DNA from: a virus
Virus record (IMG/VR): IMGVR_UViG_3300042502_000108
Location: 1-30,063 of that record
Direction: 5' to 3' (one strand)
DNA: 30,063 nt
Part shown: piece by piece, positions 5,968-14,112 of the stretch
How the letters are laid out: the number at the start of each line of letters is the position of its first letter
Position numbering within the stretch: the stretch's first letter is position 1
Position numbers and translations under genes: made by a program
The notes under the pieces: generated by a model
Databases searched by the model: none
What the model was told of the DNA's origin: nothing
Seen by the model: the letters and a program-made list of their open reading frames with translations, nothing else

Positions 5968-6282
5968 ATGGCAACAAACACTGATTTGTTTAAAGGCACT
6001 GAGATTACTTTTTCTGATGGTAAGACAAGAGTTGTGAAGGCTTTGACAATCAAGCACCTTAGAGAGTTTATGAAGGTTGCGAATGAAATGAAATCTGATA
6101 GCGAGACTGGAATGACTGACGAAGACATTGATAAGATGGTTAGTGCAGCTTCTATTGCTTTGCGTAAGTCAGACCCAGAATTGGCTGCAGACAGGGATGC
6201 ACTTGAAGATATTCTTGACTTGCGTACATTCGGTGAAGTCATGGCTGCTGCAATGGGGAACGACCCAAACCCAAACGAGTAA
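5968..6282 (+). CDS. Tail assembly chaperone, short form (G-type)
   Basis: 104 residues (MATNTDLFKGTEITFSDGKT...). It is the upstream product of the frameshifted pair found between tail tube and tape measure genes in nearly all siphoviruses; it coats the tape measure during tail assembly and is absent from the finished virion. It starts with a beta-hairpin (ITFSDGKTRVVKALTIKHLREFM) as in other small tail chaperones, followed by acidic helices. Start: ATG 5968 has AAGGAG at 5954-5959, eight bases upstream; an in-frame ATG at 5947 has no ribosome site. The last codons before TAA contain two tandem CCCAAAC slippery heptamers. Confidence 0.8.
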   Translation: MATNTDLFKGTEITFSDGKTRVVKALTIKHLREFMKVANEMKSDSETGMTDEDIDKMVSAASIALRKSDPELAADRDALEDILDLRTFGEVMAAAMGNDPNPNE

Positions 6283-6605
6283 GTGGGGATGAGGATGAAG
6301 ATCCTCTAACTTGGAATGAGATCCCCCTTCTGAAGTATGAGTCGGAAGTCTTTGTGCAGGTTGGCGCATGGGCTAATTTAGAGCAGTTAGAAGAATCTCT
6401 AATTCTGCACGAACTGTTTTTATTGTATCGTGCTTGTTCAAATGAGTTTAGCAAAAACATGAAAGCTCTGGCTGCCTCTCAGGGTGCTGATGTTGACTTT
6501 GAAGAAGATTGGTACACACCAGAAGATCGGGCTCCGATTGATGCTATGCGTAGTTGGGACATTATGAATGCCGCTATTGGTCTGGGTTATTCAGAAGAAT
6601 CATGA
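5968..6605 (+). CDS. Tail assembly chaperone, frameshifted long form (G-T fusion)
   Basis: A -1 slip at CCCAAAC (6264-6270 or 6270-6276) moves ribosomes from the G frame into a second open frame that runs to TGA at 6603-6605, giving about 212 residues. The join reads ...NPNP N then RVSGDEDEDPLTWNEIPLL. The T part (from 6276) has no good start of its own: no ATG with a ribosome site is seen near its beginning. It carries a helical domain (EQLEESLILHELFLLYRACSNEF) that in lambda gpGT contacts the tail tube protein. Frame arithmetic agrees: G codons start at positions of the form 3n+1 and T codons at 3n, exactly a -1 shift. Joining is predicted, not observed. Confidence 0.8.
6264..6276 (+). other. 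Tandem -1 frameshift slippery heptamers
   Basis: C-CCA-AAC occurs twice in phase with the G frame, at 6264-6270 and 6270-6276, sharing one C. Both fit the X-XXY-YYZ rule for simultaneous slippage in the P and A sites. The G-frame stop TAA follows at 6280-6282. Confidence 0.82.
6281..6329 (+). other. Probable frameshift-stimulating nested stem-loop
   Basis: AAG-T-GGGGAT (6281-6290, one bulged T) pairs with ATCCCCCTT (6321-6329). Immediately inside, GAGGAT (6291-6296) pairs with ATCCTC (6301-6306) around a GAAG loop, so the two helices can stack end to end. The outer stem begins four bases after the second heptamer. Such a structure can pause ribosomes on the slippery site. Confidence 0.6.
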
Positions 6606-6634
6606 TTGCTTATTTCTCAATAAAATGGGATAAT
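6606..6634 (+). promoter_or_regulatory. Promoter for the tape measure gene
   Basis: TTGCTT (6606-6611), a 17-base spacer and GATAAT (6629-6634) preceded by TG-G (6626-6628). The predicted start near 6641 leaves a leader of about ten bases and no Shine-Dalgarno before ATG 6651. It is the best-spaced -35/-10 pair in the window. Confidence 0.6.
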
Positions 6635-6650
6635 TTACATTGGTACAAAT

Positions 6651-9600
6651 ATGTCTGATGTAGATCTTATAATCAATGTCCATACTAATGGGGTTAAGGA
6701 TGTAGCTAATCTTAGCGCATCTGTTAAAGCGCTAACCGCCAATTTAAGAGAAATCACGATTCCAATGAGCAAATTGGATGTGCAAAGTCGGGCTGTAAAT
6801 AAAGCTTTAGGTATTACAAATCGTGGTATGAAAGATCATGCCAAGACTGTTAAGGAATTAAAAGATAACCAAAGAGTTCTTGGCGAAGAATCTAAAAGAC
6901 TTAAAGCTGATATTATTGCTTATACAGGGGCAATCAGAACAGCTGGTGGTCCAACTACTGCTTTAGGTAGAGAACTAGCATCAACCAAAACGCAGTTGCA
7001 AGTCATGAGCGCTTCCATGCGTGGTGCGAGGGTTAGAGCGTTTGGTTCAGATGTTGCTAGCGTTTCGTTGAAGATGCAAAAAATGGGTAAGGATGCCCAA
7101 TTTGTTGGTAGAAGCTTAATGATTAACTTGACAGCTCCTATCATGCTGTTCGGTAGGTTGGGTTTCCAGTCGTTGTTGGCAGTAGATAAAGAAGCTACTA
7201 GGTTATCAAAAGTATTTGACAGCGTTGCAATGAGTGCTGAGCAAGCCGCTGTGAAAGTTGGTGTGATGGAAGGGAAAATGCCAACTGCGACACAGGCAGC
7301 AATGATGAAACAGATGGTATCTGCGTTCAAGGCGTTAGACTCGCAGCTGACGGGTGTTAGCTCCAGATTTGGTGTTTCAAAAGATATTGTTGTTGGTCTA
7401 GCATCAGATTTTGCAGAGCTTGGAATTGTTCAACAAGAGAATATTGTATTGCTTACAACATTAACAACAAGTATTGAAAAACTTGGTGGAATGGACATTG
7501 GTGCAGCAAAAGATTTATCACAAGCTCTTTTCTTTAATGCGAAGAGGGCTTATGAGGCAAACGGTGCATTCAGATTAGTTACAGATGCTCGTGAACGAGA
7601 GACAATGGCGATTAAAGCAGCACAAACTCAGCTTGCTATATTTAACGCTATTGAAAACGTCACTGCACTGACTCTCCAAGACCTCGCTGATTCTCTTCCA
7701 GAAGTTGGGTCAATGGCAACAGCTTTTGGTCTTTCCATGACAGAAGCTGCAGCGATGCTTGCTCCTATGAAGGCTGCAGGCTTGGATGTTGGAGCTTCAG
7801 CAACTTCAATTAAAACATCATTACAGAGATTAATTCTTCCAACTATAAAGAATACAAAATTCATGGCTGAGTTAGCAGCGCAGTACGGAGTCAACACTGA
7901 GGCAACTCAGGCATTTAATTCAACCACAAAAACTGGGCTAGTTGGTTTGCAAGCTATTGTTGATGTGTTTAGTCAAATTAAAGATTCCGCCGCAGGAACA
8001 GAAGGCGCTTTGAAGTTGATGTCACAATTGTTTGAGAAAAGACAGGGACCAAGAATGTTTATTGCCATTGAGCAATTGGCATTGTTTGATAAGCAATTAA
8101 AAACAACTGGCTCTGCAGAAAATTCACTTGCAAACATAGCAGAAGAAGCGATTGTTAAATTTAATTCATTTAATAATACAACTCTAAAAGCTACTATTGA
8201 AAATTTCAGGGACATTGGAATTCTTGCTCGGGTTGCTGCTGGAACTGCTGGCGCAACTGTTGATGGTTACAAGGGTAAAGGGGCAGGTGGTGCGTTGTCT
8301 ACTACAGATATTGAATCGGCAAAAGCAGCGCGAAAAGCCGTTGCAGTACAAGTTAGAAAAGATCGTGCAGAAGGAAAAGATACTTTTGCTGGAGTTGCGT
8401 CAGAAGCTGGAAGAGCGATGCTTATTGAATTGGCTGGTCCGATAACAGCTACTGAAATAGCTAATAATGAATTAGATATATCCCTAAAGTCTTTATCTGT
8501 TTCTGTTCAGAAGATAAAGAACAACTTTAAACTTTTTGCTGCTGAAATACTAAGAGCAGTTGCTCCTGCAATAAAATTTTTGTCGGCAAAGCTTGAGCAA
8601 TTTCAAGAGTATTGGGAAGGTTTAACTCAAGCGACTAGAGACAGTATTGCTAAAGTTGTTGCTATTGTGCTTACATTTCTTGCAGTGCTGGGTCCAATTG
8701 TTATTACAATAGGTACCTTCCAAGCATCTATGGGAGTTCTAGGTAGAACATTTGCAAAAATGCTTCCTCAAATAAGAACTGCCGAAGGTGGATTGGTAGC
8801 TTTTGGTTCTACTGCTGAAGTTACTCGTCAAAAAATAGATAGACTGTATCAATCTTTAAGAAATACAGCTACTCAAAGGATTGGTGGTAGGTCACAAATG
8901 TCTTTGGTGGGTGCGGGGATAACTGAAGCAGTTATTCCAGAGGCAGGAGCGCTAACTGGTGCCGCAGCAGCAAGGCAAAAGTTTGCTTTAGGGCGAAGTG
9001 CAATTGAAAGACCTCCATCTCTTAGATCGGCTTTAAGTAATTTAGAGCCAGTAAGACAGTTAACTCCTCCACCTCAAATTTCATTTAACTCAGTTACTTC
9101 GCAATTAATAGATGATGAAAGAAGGAAAGTTGCTAAGCAGTTAGGGTTTTATAATAATACTATTGAAGATGCAATTGCTGCTATGCGTGATAAAAGCAAG
9201 GTTGCTACTTTGTCTCCTTCTGCAAAAAGAGTCTATGATCTTAGTTTACAAAAAGCTGTCCCTCAAGTTGGTGTCCCAGCTGGACCGCTTGAAAGCCAGG
9301 GGTTAAGAAAGAAAATTTTTGCTGAAATGAAAGCAAATCAGGCGACCCTTTTTGCTCAACAGCAGGCTGACGAAGTTGCTTTGCATGCGCAAAAGATGGC
9401 TGATATAAGAATAGAGAATGCTGCGCAAATGAAATCTTATAGGCAATCTGTAGCAACATCTAAGACTCAACATCTACAAGGAATTAAAACTGCAGAGAAA
9501 AGAGCAGCAATGGCTGCTAAGCAAGCAGCTTATGACAAAGCTGGTATAACTACTAGTTTAAAACAAACAATTACGAATACACCAAAAGGCACTGCTGGTC

Positions 9601-12600
9601 AAATGACTTTGCAGAGATCTTATAAAGGTATGGATATATCTCAAGAGACTGCTAATAAAATTGGTAGAGGCGGAATTGGGTCTCGTATTGTAAAAACTAA
9701 TTTACTTGGTCAGAGAGTTGCGGAAAGAGTTCAATCTGGTGTTAGTAGTCTCAGCCCTAGTGGTGTTTATACGAAATCTATGCAAGGTGGTAAAAAAGCT
9801 GTAGCTGATTTAGCTAAAGCAAATGCTGATGCTGGATTTGGCAAAGAAGCTGGAAAAATTAAAAACGCTACTACTGCAATGAGAGGATTTATGGGTGCTA
9901 CTAAGGGTGGCACTATGGCGTTGAAGCTAATGAGATTAGCTTTAATTTCAACAGGTATTGGTATTGCAATTGCTGTAATAGGTATTGCAGTTACTGTCGT
10001 TGTTAAGAATTTTGATCAATTTAAAAAATCAGGTGCTGGCGCTTTTTCAGCGTTGAAAGCTGCATTTAACATATTGAAGAATGCTTTAAAAGAAATTGCA
10101 AGACCGTTCCTTGATCTTTTTGCAATGTTTGGTAAAGGTGGTAAAGAAGGAAAAACAGCGGTGGGTGGTCTTGTTTCAGCATTCGGCGGAATTGCAAAAG
10201 CTGTTAAATTTGTCGCTGTGGTGTTCCAGAAGTTTGTAATGAATGTTGTTCAGCCTTACTTATACATGATTCTAAATATTGTAATGTTTGTTGTTTCTGT
10301 ATTTACAGGTAAATGGGGTGACGCTTTTGGTTATCTGACTGCAGTTCTTGCACAAGTTGCTAAATTTGGTGTAAAAGCTTTTGCTCTTTTAGTTAAGGGC
10401 ATGATTGGTCTTATTTCTCTTGGTGTAAAATTAGTTATTGGTTTTCTTACACTTATACCAAAAGCTGTTGCTAAATCATTTGGTTGGTTATCAAAACTTC
10501 CTGGTATGGGATTTTTGAGTTCTATTGGTGACGGTATTGATGGTGTAATTGATGGCTTGTATGGTTTAGTAGATGCTGGCAAGGGAGCCGCATTTGGGGC
10601 TGTGGATTCTGTCGCAGGATCTATTAGTGATTTTCTTGATAAGGGAGTCAAGAAAGGTATTAAGAAATCAGAAGGAACAGTCAAGGGCATTGGCGATGGT
10701 ACAAAGGATGAGGCTGTGGCTGGTGGTGAAGCAATTGCTGACAATATGGGTGATGGTTTTGCAAAGGGTGATCTTGGCGAGGCGATGAAGAAAGAGATTG
10801 TAGATGTCCTACAGACTCTACAAGATTATGTTGCTGGTGAATTGAAGAATGCTGTAGATAAGTATGTGTCACAAGCAGAAGATGCTCTTAAGAAACAAAA
10901 AGATGCTGCCCTAAAAGTATTTGATGTCCAGATTGAAACACTTGATAAATTAGAAAAAGCACAAGAGTCTCTTACGAAGACAATGGCTTATGAGTCAGAG
11001 AAGCGTAAGCGCATTGATGAAAAGGCTCTTACTGATGAGCAGTTCCGCAGAAATTACGCCTTGGCTGTCTATGAAGGTCGGGTTGATGATGCAAGAATGA
11101 TGCAACTTCAGCAGGGTGCAGACGAGAAATCGTTTAGTGAAGACATGAAATCTATTGAGACAAAGCGTGGTCAGGAGTTGGCAAAAGAAAATCTTGATGC
11201 TCTTAAGGCTGCTATTGCCGAGGCGAAGACTGCTGCTTCAGATTTCTTTGATAAGTCTATTGCTGATTTCCAAGCAGCAGCAGCTTTAGTTACTAAGTTC
11301 CCTCCTGTCACAATTGAGGATTATCAAACTCAAATTGGTTTACTACAGACGCTTACTACGGATGCAGCTCTGGCTAATGGCATAGAGTTTGGAAATATGT
11401 TTGAAGCGTTTGTTACAACAATAAATGATAAAATGCCAAACAAGGTTATTGGTGCATTTAGCACAAATCTAGGTGATCTTGTTACAGAAGCACAAACGAA
11501 GTACGGGTTGGGCGCTACTCCAGCTGATCAATCTATTATTGGTGCAACTCTTGGAATGCTTACTGGCATTGGCGATAAATTTGGGGAAAAGAAGCAAAGT
11601 GTTATTGATGCTTTTGGTTTGGTGTCCACTGGTTTAGTTGGAAATTTCACTGCTGCTAAAACAGAAATTTTGCGAATTGTTAACGAAGAGTTCCTAACTC
11701 CATTTGCAGCAGCATCAACAACATTTGTTACTGACTTTAAGAAAGTTTATGATCAAGCTATTATTGATGGCAATACAGCTATTACGGACAGTTTAAGAAG
11801 TAATGTTAAAATAAATAAAGCATTATTTGACGAATTAAAAGACAAGTTAACTGAAACAACTTTGAAGTGGGTAGGTCTTAAAGTTGCAGCAGAGCAGGCA
11901 GCGGATGCCCAGAGTAATGCTGGCGGTGTTGATGCCCCACCTACAACGCCTACTACTCCTACCACGCAGGGCGGCAGAGCTGATGCATTTGAGAATAATA
12001 ATATAGCCAGAGCTGCGAGAAAACAAGCCCCGTTGACATACCAGCAATATATTACTGGTGTTGGTAGACCAGGATCAAATATAGGTAATGCTGTTGTTAC
12101 AAGAGCTAAGGGTGGAATGATCCCGAGTGGATATATAAATGCCCCTACACAGCAAGGTGTCCCCGCATTACTTCATGGTGGGGAATATATTATTAATGCA
12201 AAAGCAGTTTCAAGATTAGGCATTGGTGCATTAGAAAAGCTTAATAATAATCTTATGCCAAAGTTTGCCAAGGGCGGTTATGTCCCTAGCGCACCTTCAA
12301 TGTCGTTCTCTGCAGCGCTACAGGGCGGAGATTATGGAATCAGCGCTAGCGCTATGAAGAACATGGGCGCAAGAACAATGCAGAATATTAACCAATCAAG
12401 GTTTAGCGCACCTTCTGGATCACCATCTTATTCTGGTGGTGGCGCAACTAGCGTATCCACTGTAAATATTAATGTTGAAACATTTGTCGGGGAAGAGGAA
12501 TGGTTTAAGTCAATGATGAAGAGTTACAATGTTAATGTTCTTCCAAAAATGAATAAAGCTGCTGGCAATGAGTCCAGAACATTTACAAGCTATAATGGTA

Positions 12601-12608
12601 TTAACTAA
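6651..12608 (+). CDS. Tail tape measure protein
   Basis: 1985 residues. It sets tail length during assembly and is ejected ahead of DNA. It is the longest gene here and directly follows the tail chaperones. N-terminal residues 1-150 are helical (VKALTANLREITIPMSKLD). A TP901-type tape measure core lies at about 170-440 (AAMLAPMKAAGLDVGASATS). Hydrophobic, probably membrane-spanning segments occur near 665-690, 1093-1120, 1194-1220 and 1241-1268, as expected for a protein that helps DNA cross the host membrane. Residues about 1430-1530 look coiled-coil. The C-terminus carries the G-V-P-A-L-L-H-G-G-E-Y-I-I-N-A-K-A-V motif (about 1836-1853) common at tape measure ends. No peptidase or lysozyme domain is evident. 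At about 0.15 nm per residue it predicts a tail near 300 nm. The stop shares one base with the next gene. Confidence 0.93.
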   Translation: MSDVDLIINVHTNGVKDVANLSASVKALTANLREITIPMSKLDVQSRAVNKALGITNRGMKDHAKTVKELKDNQRVLGEESKRLKADIIAYTGAIRTAGGPTTALGRELASTKTQLQVMSASMRGARVRAFGSDVASVSLKMQKMGKDAQFVGRSLMINLTAPIMLFGRLGFQSLLAVDKEATRLSKVFDSVAMSAEQAAVKVGVMEGKMPTATQAAMMKQMVSAFKALDSQLTGVSSRFGVSKDIVVGLASDFAELGIVQQENIVLLTTLTTSIEKLGGMDIGAAKDLSQALFFNAKRAYEANGAFRLVTDARERETMAIKAAQTQLAIFNAIENVTALTLQDLADSLPEVGSMATAFGLSMTEAAAMLAPMKAAGLDVGASATSIKTSLQRLILPTIKNTKFMAELAAQYGVNTEATQAFNSTTKTGLVGLQAIVDVFSQIKDSAAGTEGALKLMSQLFEKRQGPRMFIAIEQLALFDKQLKTTGSAENSLANIAEEAIVKFNSFNNTTLKATIENFRDIGILARVAAGTAGATVDGYKGKGAGGALSTTDIESAKAARKAVAVQVRKDRAEGKDTFAGVASEAGRAMLIELAGPITATEIANNELDISLKSLSVSVQKIKNNFKLFAAEILRAVAPAIKFLSAKLEQFQEYWEGLTQATRDSIAKVVAIVLTFLAVLGPIVITIGTFQASMGVLGRTFAKMLPQIRTAEGGLVAFGSTAEVTRQKIDRLYQSLRNTATQRIGGRSQMSLVGAGITEAVIPEAGALTGAAAARQKFALGRSAIERPPSLRSALSNLEPVRQLTPPPQISFNSVTSQLIDDERRKVAKQLGFYNNTIEDAIAAMRDKSKVATLSPSAKRVYDLSLQKAVPQVGVPAGPLESQGLRKKIFAEMKANQATLFAQQQADEVALHAQKMADIRIENAAQMKSYRQSVATSKTQHLQGIKTAEKRAAMAAKQAAYDKAGITTSLKQTITNTPKGTAGQMTLQRSYKGMDISQETANKIGRGGIGSRIVKTNLLGQRVAERVQSGVSSLSPSGVYTKSMQGGKKAVADLAKANADAGFGKEAGKIKNATTAMRGFMGATKGGTMALKLMRLALISTGIGIAIAVIGIAVTVVVKNFDQFKKSGAGAFSALKAAFNILKNALKEIARPFLDLFAMFGKGGKEGKTAVGGLVSAFGGIAKAVKFVAVVFQKFVMNVVQPYLYMILNIVMFVVSVFTGKWGDAFGYLTAVLAQVAKFGVKAFALLVKGMIGLISLGVKLVIGFLTLIPKAVAKSFGWLSKLPGMGFLSSIGDGIDGVIDGLYGLVDAGKGAAFGAVDSVAGSISDFLDKGVKKGIKKSEGTVKGIGDGTKDEAVAGGEAIADNMGDGFAKGDLGEAMKKEIVDVLQTLQDYVAGELKNAVDKYVSQAEDALKKQKDAALKVFDVQIETLDKLEKAQESLTKTMAYESEKRKRIDEKALTDEQFRRNYALAVYEGRVDDARMMQLQQGADEKSFSEDMKSIETKRGQELAKENLDALKAAIAEAKTAASDFFDKSIADFQAAAALVTKFPPVTIEDYQTQIGLLQTLTTDAALANGIEFGNMFEAFVTTINDKMPNKVIGAFSTNLGDLVTEAQTKYGLGATPADQSIIGATLGMLTGIGDKFGEKKQSVIDAFGLVSTGLVGNFTAAKTEILRIVNEEFLTPFAAASTTFVTDFKKVYDQAIIDGNTAITDSLRSNVKINKALFDELKDKLTETTLKWVGLKVAAEQAADAQSNAGGVDAPPTTPTTPTTQGGRADAFENNNIARAARKQAPLTYQQYITGVGRPGSNIGNAVVTRAKGGMIPSGYINAPTQQGVPALLHGGEYIINAKAVSRLGIGALEKLNNNLMPKFAKGGYVPSAPSMSFSAALQGGDYGISASAMKNMGARTMQNINQSRFSAPSGSPSYSGGGATSVSTVNINVETFVGEEEWFKSMMKSYNVNVLPKMNKAAGNESRTFTSYNGIN

Positions 12609-13018
12609 TGGCTGTACAGCAACCAAACATCACCCATCTTGTTGTCCTTAATGGGGAAGAGATTACTGAGCATAACCGTTTATTTACTGGGGGTATGTCC
12701 ACATCGGCTGCGAATGCTGAACTTTTAAACGGGAATAGAAAAAGATTTATCAAGAATGCAAAGAATAATTATACTCTCTCTTTTACTTATCTCCCAGATA
12801 AACCATCAGAAACTATTGATGGTCGCAAGAGCAGGAATTATCTTTACGATCTCGCTAGAGCTCCATCATCAGCTACGCTATCAATTAAATTGGACCCTGA
12901 TGACCCGTTCTATAATACAGTTGTTTATGTAGAATCATATTCAGAAACATTAATTAGAAGAGATATTCCCAACCAATGTGCTTATTACAATGTTGAGATT
13001 ACTCTTAAAGAGAAGTAG
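12608..13018 (+). CDS. Distal tail-like protein, paralogue of the next gene's C-terminus
   Basis: 136 residues. It follows the tape measure, where distal tail and baseplate proteins are encoded, and its ATG overlaps the tape measure stop by one base, so synthesis is coupled. The pattern F.Y.PDKPSETIDGR.SRNYLYDLA, then SETLIRRDIPN..YYNVEITLKEK at the end, recurs in the last third of the following protein (ESRNYLKDKA, EDLIRRD, YYFGCAMTLEEV). The two are therefore related by duplication and may pack together in a ring. It lacks the long N-terminal repeat region of its neighbour. No family name can be given from sequence alone; a distal-tail role is inferred from position. Confidence 0.6.
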   Translation: MAVQQPNITHLVVLNGEEITEHNRLFTGGMSTSAANAELLNGNRKRFIKNAKNNYTLSFTYLPDKPSETIDGRKSRNYLYDLARAPSSATLSIKLDPDDPFYNTVVYVESYSETLIRRDIPNQCAYYNVEITLKEK

Positions 13019-13020
13019 AC

Positions 13021-14112
13021 ATGGCAGGCAATTTCTACAGCTTTAGCGATCCTCTTAATAATGGCATAGATTTTTATAATGCTGACGATAGCATACTTTT
13101 ATCACTGTCTGGTAATGCTAGCATTGTAGTTAATGCAACAAAAGTAATGCCCATTTCAGCAAGCTTATCTGCTAGTGCTGATGTATCAATTGTTGCTAGA
13201 AAAATAATTTTTGCTGAGGTTAGTGTTACCGATATACTAGCGGCAGATGTTGTTGTAGCTACAACGATAAGAGAAGGCTCAGCCACTACCCTTTCTGGGT
13301 CAGTGAGTGTATCAACTTCCATTCAGAAGGTAGCATATGCCGCATCTTCAATAGCGTGTACATCTTCACTAACTTCAAGCACTAGTAAAACAGCATTCTG
13401 TAGCGCTCAACTTTCTGGGTCAGCTAACGCTTCTGCTACAACGACTGGGATTGTCTTGGTTTCTTCAGCGATCACCCCAACCTCATCTGTAACGACTAGT
13501 GCTCTCAGAATAAAAATGATTGGTTCATTAATATCAGTATTGGGTAATGTTAGAACAATCCCAAATGCCAGCACTGTTAATGTGGACATATTCCTTGCGA
13601 CTATTAGAATAAATATTAACAATTTTAATAGTAGTACAACAGCAGAAATGATCAGGTTTAGTCCGAACATTACAGCCGACTCTACATTGATACGAGCCTT
13701 GCTTTTACTTGATGGCGCTCCTTTGACGAACCAGTCAAGAACATTTGATATTTCTGCAGCCCCAGTGTTTATAGAAAATGTAAATTGGGCTGGTGACTCA
13801 TCTAGATATTATAAGAACGCCGCTCAATTTGGTGGGTCTAAGAGAACCTTTAATGCAAGATGGAGTTTTATCCCTAATAAAAGCGAAGAAACTGTTGATC
13901 GCAGGGAGTCTAGGAATTACTTGAAAGATAAGGCAATGGATTCAGATATCCATACTTTAACAATTGTTCGTCAAGATGAAAGTGGTTTAACTCCATATAC
14001 GGAAGAAACAATTAATGTCTTTATTACTAATTTTAATGAAGATTTGATTAGAAGAGATTTGGTTAGTGGTGTATACTATTTTGGTTGCGCAATGACGCTA
14101 GAAGAGGTTTAA
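13021..14112 (+). CDS. Minor tail protein with about 20-residue Ser/Ala/Thr repeats
   Basis: 363 residues. About residues 25-180 consist of roughly seven degenerate repeats of some 20 residues rich in Ser, Ala, Thr and Val, several starting LSG or LSA (LSGNASIVVNATKVMPISAS, LSASADVSIVARKIIFAEVS, LSGSVSVSTSIQKVAYAASS). This looks like an extended beta-solenoid or stalk. About residues 258-363 are a domain shared with the preceding gene, including ESRNYL and LIRRD motifs. The protein thus looks like a distal-tail domain with a repeat arm added in front. Only two bases separate it from the previous stop, and the next gene starts right after its stop, with GAGG six bases before that ATG. The function is inferred; the repeats and paralogy are seen directly. 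Confidence 0.6.
   Translation: MAGNFYSFSDPLNNGIDFYNADDSILLSLSGNASIVVNATKVMPISASLSASADVSIVARKIIFAEVSVTDILAADVVVATTIREGSATTLSGSVSVSTSIQKVAYAASSIACTSSLTSSTSKTAFCSAQLSGSANASATTTGIVLVSSAITPTSSVTTSALRIKMIGSLISVLGNVRTIPNASTVNVDIFLATIRININNFNSSTTAEMIRFSPNITADSTLIRALLLLDGAPLTNQSRTFDISAAPVFIENVNWAGDSSRYYKNAAQFGGSKRTFNARWSFIPNKSEETVDRRESRNYLKDKAMDSDIHTLTIVRQDESGLTPYTEETINVFITNFNEDLIRRDLVSGVYYFGCAMTLEEV

Noticed and set aside
6255-6261. GGGGAAC as the frameshift site
   Set aside because: It is in phase but the A-site codon would re-pair poorly (AAC to GAA); the two CCCAAAC heptamers downstream fit the slippage rule fully and sit closer to the stem-loop.
6920-7330. Minus-strand open frame in the tape measure gene, and similar ones at 7628-7897, 7973-8215 and 10331-10744
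   Set aside because: They lie fully inside a confident gene, have no ribosome sites or neighbours, and their compositions are mirror images of the tape measure codons.
8197-8445. Second plus-strand frame inside the tape measure
   Set aside because: Overlaps a continuous confident frame; Leu/Lys/Gln-rich shadow sequence with no ribosome site.
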